Shown here piece by piece: positions 42,801-53,886 of a stretch of 64,000 bases of DNA (position 1 is the stretch's first letter; every line of letters begins with the position of its first letter). The stretch is from the NCBI GenBank assembly GCA_022036555.1, contig CM039123.1, positions 9,921,217-9,985,216 on the forward strand, read 5' to 3'. The translations under genes were made by a program, and so were the position numbers. Under the pieces are notes generated by a model. The model saw nothing but the letters and a program-made list of their open reading frames with translations, did not search any database and was not told the origin of the DNA. This DNA comes from Microstegium vimineum. Its lineage: Eukaryota > Streptophyta > Magnoliopsida > Poales > Poaceae.

Positions 42801-45110
42801 ATCATCATTGAACATGCAAAATCGGTTCCGATACCTCTGAAGAGTCTCAAAGGCCCATTTCATTTGGAAGTCTTCAAACTGTGATTTTATCACTTCAGAA
42901 AGGGAGCAGTATTTTGAGCGAAAATAGTAGGGGAAGCCCCTAGTGTGGTAAATATTTATTTATATAAGAAAAGCAAATACGCAAGCAGATCCCTCTTGAG
43001 ATAATAAAACAAGAGCTAAAGGGAAGGCCAAGAAGATCCAGTTCTCTCCAGGAGAGAGGAAAGCGGAAAAAATGCAGACAGCAAGAACAACTAACAAGTG
43101 ATCGGAGCCAAGAGGAAAAAAACAGTTCTAACTCAGTGAAACGGAGCAATCTTGAACAAGCACGTAGAGGATGGCCTTAAAGCACACATACCTGAACAAC
43201 TGCTTTAGGCCAACGTGCATGGACAGCCTCCATGAATTCATCTACAACAGCTAAGTATTCTTCTCCTTCCAGCCGAGGTTGCCTCAGTCCTAAATCTAAG
43301 TAATTAACTGAATAAGGTATGCGGCCATGGATTTATTTACAAGCAAATACCTCTTATTTTTTTCCTAAACAAACAGCATTCAAACTTTTCATTTAATCAA
43401 AGAAATGGTTATAAAAACATTTTAAAAATAATGTCACAACAAAAACATTTCAGGAATTAGGTTTAATGTATCTCACGCACATAGCTTGTCGTCCAGAAGC
43501 TTTTGATTATTTGTTCCCACATCAAGCATTATTGGAAGAACCTGCAAGTATAAACGTATTCTCAGATATCAGGAAAATATGAAAAAGGTATGCCATAAAG
43601 GGCAGGCTATTGAATATAACTGGTTCCTAGTTCGCCATGTTCTATAAAGTAAACATAAGTAATTTATATGTAACTGACGTCATGCCAGAGAGGTATCAGG
43701 ATGTTCCATACCTTTTGTGGGTTAATACCAGCAGCTGCAACATAAACATCCAGTTTACCAATAGGTATGCCTATGCCCTGAACACCAAGGTCACCTAAGC
43801 CTAGAATGCGACTCCCATCAGTCACAACTATCATGTCAACCTGAAAAAAGTGTTCAACCACTTACATGAAGTCATGCTGTACAGCCAGATTTGGAAGAAC
43901 TCATGCTGCATATTGACATATCATTTCCATGGTCTCTAAACATAAACACATTAAGCATGACAGAGAAAATTAACAGTATGTTTAAATGCAAATTACTGTG
44001 TGATTGCCATTATGCATTGGCTGATGACATATTGAAATATATTAGCATGCAGTACAGCTCTTGGAAACCACTAGCATCAATCAAATGTTATGATTCGGTT
44101 TCAGAAATTATTAGTTGAATCGATACTTAAATAATATCAACCTTAATCGCTTTACTAGAGGCACTACTTTAAGAGGTGCATTAGACAGCAGTTTCGGCTA
44201 TACCTTCTCTGCTGGCCAGTTGTAAATCATCGACATCATCTCCCCCTTATCCTTTGCACTGAAATACATCCCACGGGGTCGTCTGAACAGACCACTGTAA
44301 TTTTCACAGACCAAGCCGACAGTGGGAGTGTATATTATCGGTGCAAAATCCTTGATATTGTCAATTAGCACCTGGCAAAAACCAAAAGGGCACATATTAC
44401 CATATAGGCACTCCAAATTCAGGTTAATAGACACTATATCAACTTTTTTTTTTCCAAACACGATACTGCAACACTGAGGGCTCACCCTGTAGTACAATGT
44501 CTCGTTCCGGTCGTGCAACCTGTTTAGGATCCTCCATTTGGCCAACGCGACGATGGAGTCCGGCTCGCCCCGCGTGTTGTGCTCCAGCGACCGGAAAGAG
44601 TTTACTGCAACGAAGCAAGCACGCGCATAATACAAGTCAAGTCATAACACGTCGCGTGAGCAACGACAGATTCCGTGATCCCGCAACCCATTCTGCGCGC
44701 GGTAAACGCGACGAATAAGGAAAACACAGACGCAAACGGGAAGGGGCGACTCACTAAATCGCTCGTACTGCTGCTCGAAGGACATGACCCGCGGCGGGAG
44801 CAAGCCGCGGAGGCCGAGGCGGTCGCGCTCCGTCATGGGGAACGCCGTGTCCTGTGCGCCCAAACGGAATGGAAGCCCCCGGTAAGCTGAAACCGCGAGA
44901 TCGGGGGTTGGGGGGGACTCCGCGTGTGGCTGGCTGGCTACCTACCTTGTTGTACCACGGATCGTGGAGGATGTCGTTGCCGCGCTTGTGGACGATACAG
45001 GGCCCAGGCACGGCGGCGCCGGCGTGCGCCGGGGGAGCGGACGACGACAGGAGGCGCCGGACCTGCGCCGACCGCCGCGCCGCCGAACGCCACATCGCGG
45101 GCGAGATCAT
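39857..45110 (-). CDS. NAD-dependent malic enzyme, mitochondrial (59-kDa/NAD-ME1-type subunit), nineteen exons
   Basis: Oxidatively decarboxylates malate to pyruvate with NAD in the mitochondrial matrix. Exons (+ coordinates, in transcript order): 44946-45110, 44755-44851, 44486-44604, 44204-44371, 43712-43840, 43481-43541, 43192-43295, 42795-42878, 42590-42696, 42377-42482, 42139-42252, 41947-42012, 41010-41082, 40789-40875, 40647-40701, 40495-40566, 40270-40332, 40024-40138, 39857-39928; 618 residues, every phase closing. The N-terminus MISPAMWRSAARRSAQVRRL is a basic mitochondrial presequence. Conserved sites: YTPTVG (Tyr141), AGINPQK (Lys226), metal ligands EDF (283-284) and FNDDVQ (Asp306/307), NAD-binding GAGSAG (342-347), SNPT near 460. 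C-terminus YSPLVSDK. A second start, MWRSAARR, lies five codons downstream. Intron 12 holds a 91-bp Stowaway MITE. Confidence 0.95.
41333..41423. mobile_element. 91-bp Stowaway MITE in NAD-ME intron 12
   Basis: Ends CTCCCTCCGTCCCATT perfectly inverted at both sides, with TA at 41331-41332 and 41424-41425. The whole element could fold as a near-continuous hairpin, which is unusually short and well conserved among the MITEs here. Confidence 0.92.
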
Positions 45111-47010
45111 CTGAGACGCTGCTCGGTCAGTTGGTCCAAATCCAATGCTCGGCGCTGCAGGTCTGCAGCCGCGTCCGAGACGGTGCGGTGCGGTGGTGGT
45201 GGTGGCCGAGGAAGGCCCCCCTAGCTCCTGGGAGATTTGAAGGGGAGGCGTCGCCGCGCGGTGCGGGCACCCGCGGTGAGGGCAGAGGAGAGGAGGCCCC
45301 GGTCGGGGCGGGGGGTATGGGTGGGGGTGGGTGGTGGAGGCCTGGAGCTGGATCGTGATGTCTACGCAGGCTGATGGCTGAATCGTGATGCGATGCGACG
45401 CGCACGCGAGCGCAGGTCGTGGCTCGTGGAACGCGCGGGGAGGGGAGGGGAGGGGAGCCGGGGTCGTCGGGGTCAGGAGGGAGGTGAGTGGCGGCGGCGG
45501 AGGAGCGGACGCGGGCCGGTACGCGGCTCTACTAGTGAAGGTGTTGTCGGCGACGAGTTCCGCAGCGCGACTATAGGCCTGTTTGGGAGATTCGAAACAA
45601 TAAAGGAGAATTTGCTTGGCGCACCCAGCGTACATATTTCGACCGAGTTTATACCTATAGCTTCTAATATTGCCAAATTATTTCGTTTCATCAAATCAAA
45701 GCTAATAAATCGCCTGGAGTGGTTCTTTGTCCAGTTAAAACTTATATAAAAGTTCAGGTGACTAAAATTTAGTCCTATATTATTTGATATTTTTTAGAAT
45801 CAATTATATTTTTATAACATACATATTTAATATGTCGTAAATCTTTATAATTTTGATTAAACTTAAGTTGCTTTGACTTTTCAAGATTTTCATAATAACT
45901 TGTAATTTGGAATTGAGGGAATACGTGCGGATGATTTGAAACGACTGATAGTTTAGGTGACTTATAATAGTTGGTCGAATACTTGTGGATATATCAACTA
46001 TCATAATCCCTTAGCTAACTAATGAACTAACTTTTAATACCTCTCCTAGCTAATAGTTACTATTAGCAGACCTGTCTTTTTTACTACTGCCCACTAATAT
46101 GACCTACTAACTTTGTATTAGCGCTATTGGATCCACCACATGCTCTAAGTAACATCCGGTGTTGTTGATTACTCTATTTGGCTGAGCTAATTTCGATTAA
46201 TTAAATAGTGTTTCGTGAAAGAGAATAAACTAAAATAAATTAAGAGTAGTTATGTTTTTTTAAAATAATGTTAGATCTAGCGTGGCTTGTTGAGCGAGAT
46301 ATGAGATTTTTTTTTTCAAAACCCTCGAGTTCGTCTTATCTAAGCTGATTTGATTGAATTTGAATGCAACATGGGCAGACCACAAAGTGTCAAAGATGAG
46401 CCCGTTTAGCTTTTTTTTCATTTTTCAGACAGGCGAATATTGCTTAGCGGTGACGGCCACAGGGCACAGGCCACGAGCCCACGACCAAACAATTGTTCAA
46501 CCTGGTTGAATAATTGACTTTTGCTTAATTCAAAATTATTTTACTGTGCGTCAACCGCGATGACTCAAACGTCTGTCCCTGTCCCTCTCCCTCTCTGACT
46601 TGTGAGGCAAATAAATTCCTAGTGCAACTCGGCCGTCCGTATGGCGGACTGTTCAGTGGATGGAAGGCGGTGTTCGTGGCATTTAGGCATCGATGCTCGG
46701 GCAGCTCGGCCAGTACAAATCATGAACCAAGCAGATTTATCGCCTTATCAAGGAGCACGAACAGTGTTTTTTTCCTAATAATAAATTAATATAAAACTAA
46801 TCTTAATTGAGAGTTTCATTTCGTTGTTACCAACACTGACATGTCATATGAAATAAAATAAAAACTCAAATGAAACACTCACTCTCAATGAAAAGTTTTA
46901 TTCTATAGTTTCATATACAATTAATTTTATAATTTATAGAGAGTTGATATTCATGTCAAGAGAGTTTCATCTAGATAAAACCTATTTTTTCTCTCTCCTT
47001 ATAAATGTAG
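45111..47010. other. NAD-ME promoter side and MITE-rich spacer
   Basis: 45111 to about 45570 is GC-rich (G-rich tracts such as GGGGAGGGGAGGGGAGGGGA near 45440) and probably holds the NAD-ME 5'UTR and core promoter. From 45575 the sequence is AT-rich: a GGCCTGTTTGGGAGATTCG segment (MITE-like end), a degenerate Stowaway terminus (CTTGTAATTTGGAATTGAGG near 45900) and TAGCTAA-rich MITE-like sequence to about 46140. I see no gene. Confidence 0.55.
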
Positions 47011-47300
47011 GGGAGAATTAGGAATCAAGCCCTGAAAACAAAATTGTTTAGAAAATTAGAACTTTTTTGTTTCGAATTTGGGAATCTGGTCCTAAAACAA
47101 AAATTCCTTAGGAATTTGACCTTCTGTCAGTTTGGAGGCCTAACGGTGTTAACTTTGGAGGTACAATGATCATTTTACTCTGATATAAAAACAATAAAAA
47201 AAGAGTTTGACTTATTTATTGAATATTTAGAGTGTGTATATGTATATTTAGAATACTCTCGGTAAAGTGCAACAATGGCATAAATCTATTCGCTTGCAGA

Positions 47301-47354
<54 letters not shown>

Positions 47355-49738
47355 ACCCTACTAATTCACCATCTTTTTCTTTCCTACGTCTACACAAAAA
47401 CATCCACCGCTGAGAAGCCCCTCCTTCGCACACTCAGAATTATGCACCCAGACAAATCATAACTTTAAAACGAATTGTTCAGATTTATTCTAAAACTTCT
47501 CTCTCCTTACTCACTCAGATTACAGATTAGACGGTCAAGATTGCGTGTATCATCCTCCTCATCCTAACTCACCCCCATAGTCCGGCCCAGCCCGACGCGT
47601 CTTGTTTCACATCCCATCGCGCGGTGCCCAACCTCCACATCATGGCAAAAACCAGGCGCGCCCCGGCGGCGCCCAGGCGGCGCCCAGCCCACTCCCCGTC
47701 CAATTGCTCCCAATCGCTCGCTCGTACCAGGTACGTAATTGCTGCCTTGGCAGAAACTAGCGCGTGGCCAGCGGCTGGCGGCGCCCAGCCCACTCCCCGT
47801 CCAATTGCTCCCGCTCGCTCGTACCTACAGGTACATGCGATGGGGGTTAAGGTATTGCTCGTATATGTTTAATCAAGATTTAATTTGCTTTTGTCCCTAA
47901 TCTTTTTTAATATGGAATCTTTACAGGGTTAAGGTGTAGCTAGGGTTAAGGTAAAAATGTATAGTTGTATAAAAAAATGTTTTTATATGAATTACACTTA
48001 TTCAAAATATTATTATATTATTTAAGTTGTATTAAAGGGTCCATGTTTTTAGCTTCGCTCCGGACCTCTAAATTGACAGGACCGGGCCTTATACCCCCAT
48101 TGGCCACGGTTCGATTCCACACGCCGGCACCCAGCGCCCAAGTTGTATTTTTTTGGGGGAAACAAATGAATCATCAAAGCTTTCCGTGATCCCCTGCCAC
48201 TGAAGGAGCAAACGCGGCGGAGCTGTCGAGGCCAGCCACGTTGACCGCCACCGGGCAAGGCGAGGCCACAGCAGAGGCAGAGTGCGGACACGACAAGGCT
48301 GGTGAGGAGTGCCGCCGCTGGGGGCGAGGCCGCGTGGTTGTGCCAGGCCGCAGCCTTCCGCAAACACGCGCACCATCATCTGGCGAGGCGTGAAGGAGAT
48401 TGTAGGCGGCGGAGAGGAGATTACGGGCGACAGCGACAACTGCCCGACCTACCTATCCTGGCCTCTCCCACACCCCCTTTCTGAATGTGTGTTTATTTGT
48501 ATTTTATGATTTTTTTTTAAATGTCACCGTAGCGTTAGCACGGACAATACTCTTGTGTATATTTACTCTCGCCTAGTTCAGAAGCGTTACGTCCGTCTAT
48601 TTTCTCTCCTGTACACGAGACGGGTGTCAGGTTGATTAATGGGTTTGGTTAGTTGATACGTTAGTTTGAATGGACAAAAACAAATCGGTCCTATTTTTTT
48701 TGATCTGAACGGGCTCACCTAGAGTTATATAGGGCCACAGTCATGTATAAAACTTTTGAATACAATAATACTTAGATCTGAATCATGTATTTAGTCATAC
48801 TCATATATGAAACTTAGTATATAATGATACTCAAACTTAAATTATGTGCACGCATGCTTTTTAAGTATAAGGACATACTTCCTAATAAATGAGTGTACAA
48901 GCAAAAGTACGCACACATACTACTACTCTCTTCCATATGTTTTAATTTTCATTAAAAAACGTATATTCCGGTATACATAGATACTTTTTTTTTTGACAGT
49001 ATGCACACCTGCTATGGTATGCATATATACTCGTAAAAACATGGTGTATGTACTCATACTTAATTTGCATACACATAATCTCTAATATCTTTTCGTTCAA
49101 ATAAGTATGTGATACTTTTTTTTTCTGATACTTTGCATACAACCACAGACGGAGGCGGTCCTGATCCCCACTGAACACGGCTAAGATTCAAGAAGTTTTC
49201 TCAGTCTTGGCCTTTTTGGTGTCAAAAAAGGAGGGCTAGGTTTTTGTTTTTGGTTGTACCTTTCCGATGATTCCACTGTCGCCTATTTCTTCTTGTACAT
49301 AAGTCAACGAACTATTCGGTACAGGAACACAAAAGAAAATACAAGTGAAATGAGACGAGAATTTTCGATTGGGAAGTGCACTTAACCCACCGACCTAAAC
49401 CGGATCATTTATTTGAGACAAATGTATGAATCCTCACTTTGTCTTACGTTCAACTCTTTTTTCAATTGGTGTAACCCATTGTAAAAGTTTGTATATATCT
49501 GAAGGCTTTCTCGTAATTCTGGTAAAATGGTCAAACTCTGTTTTTTATACACACTCTAAATATATAATAAACAATATTTTTTTTAATTTTTTGTATCAAG
49601 GGTAAAATGGTCATTGTACCCCAAAATTAACATTGTTGAGTCCTCCAAACTCACAGAAGGCCAGATTCCTAAGGAATTTTTGTTTTGAGGCCAGATTTCC
49701 AAATTCGAAACAAAAAGGTCATGATTCCTAATTCTCCC
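47011..49738. mobile_element. Mutator-like element (MULE), non-autonomous, possible Pack-MULE
   Basis: Long terminal inverted repeats (about 47011-47240 and 49550-49738) start GGGAGAATTAGGAATCA and share blocks such as AAAATTCCTTAGGAAT and TTTAGAGTGTGTATA; the left copy has a roughly 35-bp insertion. The flanks are TAAATGTAG (47002-47010) and TAAATATAG (49739-49747), eight of nine bases alike, as expected of a 9-bp Mutator target duplication. No MURA transposase is present. The interior contains an AT microsatellite (47305-47355) and GC-rich, gene-like segments at about 47580-47840 and 48070-48480. I could not identify their source, so gene capture is plausible but unproven. Confidence 0.82.
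47305..47355. repeat. AT microsatellite in MULE
   Basis: Nearly pure TA repeats with two breaks, just inside the left inverted terminus. Confidence 0.93.
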
Positions 49739-49768
49739 TAAATATAGTGTCATGTCTTAAAAATACGG

Positions 49769-50105
49769 GGGTGTTTGGATCCAAAGATTAAAGTTTAGAC
49801 CGTGTCACATCGAACATTTGGATGATAACTAGGAGGACTAAACATGAATTAATTACAAAACTAATTACACATGAGTGAACTAATTAATGAGACGAAACTA
49901 TTAAGCCTAATTAATTTATCATTAATAAATGTTTAGTGTAGCATCATATTATCAAATCATGAACTAATTAGACTTAATAGATTAATCTCGTAAATTAGAC
50001 TCAATATGTGTAATAAATTTTGTAATTAATCTTTATTTAATACTCCAAATTGATGTCAAAATATACAATGTGACAGGTTTAGAGTTTAGATCGTGGATCC
50101 AATCA
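49769..50105. mobile_element. MITE-like element with GGATCCA termini
   Basis: GGTGTTTGGATCCAAAGATT and CGTGTCACAT near the left end are mirrored at the right by (inverse) TTGGATCCACGATCTAAA and CTGTCACATTG. The AT-rich interior is dominated by TTAATTA words. This is a common grass MITE architecture; the exact ends and target site are unclear. Confidence 0.6.
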
Positions 50106-51396
50106 TTCAGCGCAAATCAAATTTGAGCAGAACAAATAGCGGGACCATTCACCACGTACGCTCACGGTCCGTTTCGCCGATGCAGAATTTCGTCAGGTAC
50201 GCTCACGGTCCGTTTCGCCGATGCAGAATTTCTAGACAGGTGCTTGCCACCGAAACGTATGGCCGCCGCGGAGAATCCGAGCTGGATGGCGGAGAAAGTG
50301 CGAGCCGCCATCCGGCGGCAACCGCTCTAAGTGCACTCGCTCGTGCACCAGCTGACAGGAACCAGATGCCTCGGTGCTCTGGGCTCTGGCCTTTACCCGC
50401 GAAATGCCTGGGGTTCGTGGTCGTGAGCCATGTACGGAGTACGCTTTTGGTGAAGCACGCCTAGCAAGGACCGTTCGTGCAACGATTCGAGCAAATCTGT
50501 GCTTTCCTCGCGCCATGCTACCAGCTTTTGGTTCCGGAAAGCAGAAGATGCCCGATCTCGACTCGACGCCTCGACGGAGCGGCGGAATCAAGGCCTGGGC
50601 CGCTTGGCAGTTGCCGTTCTGGGCTGCTCTGGTCTGTATCTGGTACGGAGTACGAATATACACACCCACGGACCACGGCCCGATACTCAAACGGTCCAGC
50701 CTGGGTGCGCCCATGATTGCTGGGCCCAGCAAAAATAAGTTTCAGTCGTACATACTGTACGGTAGAAGGCCTGTTGTTGCATTTTTTTTCTATACCTAAA
50801 CGGCAACGCGGGCGACAAAATCGTCTGCAACCCGTTACCCCTCAGATAACAGCGTGTCCTCTCCAATTTGTTTTTAGAACAAAGGGTTTCCCTGCTTTAT
50901 ATTCAAATCCAAAAGCAAAATTCATTTCAGTTCAGCGTTTAAAGCGTAGCCGTCTTACATGGAAGCCTACGGCAAAACATAGTAGTTAACTATCATCTCA
51001 ACATTACGAACATAGTTAACATCCAATGATTTACCATCGTTTTTGGAGATTCCTTCCATGTTTAAAAAAAAAACACCGTGAAGTGAGGAGACAGGACTAG
51101 TAGTGGAACATGTTTCCTTTTTTGGCTGCGCAAGCAGTTCCACTTATGGAAAAAAATATTTTGCGAAAGACATAGTGATTTTTATAGTAAACTTGAGAGA
51201 ACGAGCTGAGTGAAACTAGTATTTTTTTAGATCTACGAAGACTCCACCCGAGCAGATTTTAAAGAGCACTAACTATCTAAGGATCTATTCCATTTTAATC
51301 CATTTGGTTTAAAAAAACAGTTTCTACTGCTGGAAAGCTATGATAAACGGGACCTACCGTCTTACAAGCACACTCTCTAGAAATATAAGGATATAT
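50106..51396. other. Intergenic, no gene supported
   Basis: A 41-bp tandem duplication (GTACGCTCACGGTCCGTTTC at 50156 and 50197) opens a moderately GC-rich stretch to about 50750 with long overlapping frames in several phases but no recognisable domain. The remainder is AT-rich. Confidence 0.5.
50156..50232. repeat. 41-bp tandem duplication
   Basis: Two adjacent copies, identical over about 36 bp, starting GTACGCTCACGG. Confidence 0.92.
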
Positions 51397-53789
51397 CACT
51401 ACTACCAGTCTGACTACTACAATTCACTTGTTTTCGGTCAAAATCAGTAGGGAAATCATTTCCCACGGTGTTTCATAGGGAATGTTTCCTACGACACGTT
51501 ATTGCTCAATGATTTTTCTGGAAAATCGTATGGGCTCTTTGCTTCTCTAGGGAATACGTCTCTAGGGAACTAATCCTGCTTGAAAAGTTGCTATCCCTAG
51601 GAACAAGATCTGTAGGGAAATTTTATTGCATGGCGAATTGTAATTTTTATGCATATTTGTATTTGAATTTAAATACAAAATTCAAATTCTACCACATGAA
51701 CATGGTCCAACGGGCATCGATTATGTGCAATCATTAACACATACATTGTAGTATCACAATACAATGTTGATGCTCACTAATACTCCTACAGTACAACTAC
51801 TAGAAACAATCAAACACTAGATCCAAAAGGAGTTCTTCTCCAATTTATGGCAATAGAACATAACTGCATGTTGTCCAAGCCATGTTTTAGAAACAAAAGA
51901 TGTCAAAAGAATGGAAATTCATCCTGCGGCGGATAGTAGGTACCACCACCACCACTTGTAGTTGCTGCATTTTCATGGCCACGGAATCTTCCAAGAGCAA
52001 TCTACTCAATGTTTCATTAGGAGTTTCTATTCCAACGGAACAACCACTAGTACAAGCCTATTCAATTAAACAGGGAAAACAATTAAATATGTGGAAGTGT
52101 GAGGAAAAATTATGACAAGTTTGAATATGTATTGCACTGAAAGGTAATGCCAAAGTTCCAGGTCATGTACATGTGATGTACAGACTGATTTTACTAAGCC
52201 AAACACATACTGCTTACTAGTAACAAAGACAGGGAGGTACTCGAAGTCCAAATGAACACTAAGAACAAGATCTCGATTACATAGGAGGATTTACAGTAGT
52301 CTCTAAACTCAATAGTCAAGTTATTAAAAATAAAAACAATTATAAACAGTTAGACACATGAGAGGAATAAGTATCCACCTATTAGGTTGCAGAACAAAAT
52401 TATTGCTAAGCTTCTGAATTTCTAATTTTCAAGAAATGAACAGAACTTAAAATCAGTTGTACAAAGGCTAACATTAGAAAGGCCTTCTTTGTTCAGCATT
52501 CATGAACAAATCTATGACTAGTGAGTGCCTCCAAAATACTTTTTTAGCTAAAATTCAGAAGCTTAGCACTTACTAGTCAGTCTATCTGACTTTCTGATTT
52601 TTGGAAATGACCAAAGACTAGTTCAGCACCAAACAAATTCAGCAATTGCAATAGTCTCTGTCTCTCTCAAGTCAAATTAACAATTTCTATTCTATTTTCA
52701 CTTAAGTGGGAATACAAACAACACCAAGAAAAGAAAAAATCACTACTCACCTTGCCCTCCTTGTTCCTACAAATGTTGGTTCAGCAAGCGACACACAAAC
52801 TATCACGGTGCTCCCTTGCACTCCTTCTCTGCAAATGGTTTGACGATACAATCATGACTTTGGTAGTCTGGTTATTGTATAGGAAGATTTGGGAGTAAAA
52901 AAAACCCATCTAGTATTTTTTTTCCCTAGGAGAAACATGAGGGAACATGTGCCTGTAAATTTAGTAAATTTAGTATACGCAGAGTCAGGTATTGATTTGA
53001 TGAAAGTAACAAGAAGCGGCCTAGATGTATGTATGCGCAGAGTCTGTTACTCAACCATTTGTATAGGAATACTAGTGGTGCGCAAACACGTCATTATTTC
53101 GCAGATTTGGTTAAATTTCCAGCGCACAATATTTTCCATCACCAGAAAAGCAACTTACCATGTTCACTGATGGGCCGAGCTGGAGAGGAAATAGCAAAGC
53201 CCAGTGGAAATGAGGAAGCATATTATTGGTCACTTTCACCAACAGCAACTTGACAGAATCCGAACCAAAATTCCTAGCCAAAGACAAAAAAAATATATTG
53301 GGGTTCTAAAATCTAAAGCTTTGGCACACCGGCGGCGGAGCTGGGTACAGTACATGGACGCACAAACAGTGTCTGGGGTGAACGGGCAGTAGTACCTGGG
53401 GCCGACGTTCGAGATGCGGTGCCAGGAGCACCTGGAGCCCGCGGGCGACAGCGGTTGGACCGCGTGGGAAGCAGAAGGCGCTCGGACGATGGCGCTTGCG
53501 CCGTGTGGGCCGGATGGCGGGAGATGTTGGCGTCATAGAGAGTGGGCGTGTACGGTTAGACTTTGCGGAATTGGTTCATAGGATTTCTATTTCATTCATA
53601 GGGAAATATGATGCGTAAGCGCTGCAGCAGAGCCAACACTGTTGCATTCCCAAAGATTTCCTAGGGAAATATATGTTTCCCTACGGTTTGCAAAGATGAT
53701 TATAGGGAAACACATCTTTCCCTTGGACTATTAAAAAAACGGTAGAGAAACAATTGAATCGTAGAGAACCTCGTTGATTCCGGTAGTAA
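51397..53789. mobile_element. Probable non-autonomous CACTA-related element with TAGGGAAA subterminal repeats
   Basis: The left end CACTACTACCAGTC and the right end (inverse) TACTACCGGAATCAACG are imperfect. Both sides carry many TAGGGAAA or TTTCCCTA motifs in both orientations (51445-51625 and 53570-53760), giving short palindromes. TAT lies on both sides if the end is set at 53789. The left side shares TCGGTCAAAATCAGT with the large CACTA at 17302. A GC-rich patch at 53320-53540 has no recognisable protein. Confidence 0.5.
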
Positions 53790-53886
53790 TATGCAGTGAA
53801 CTTGTTCTAAAATAAGTATGGATTTGTTTTTTCTTAAATAAGAAGTACGAATTTGGATTAAGAAAAGGAAGAAGTATATGAATTAT

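Noticed and set aside
48100..48125. GGTTCGATTCC, a pol III B-box-like word
   Set aside because: No matching A box or tRNA cloverleaf can be folded around it; probably chance or an old SINE trace within the MULE.
50093..50799. Overlapping 123-166 codon frames on both strands
   Set aside because: Several phases open at once, no recognised domain, no splice-coherent model; no gene can be supported.
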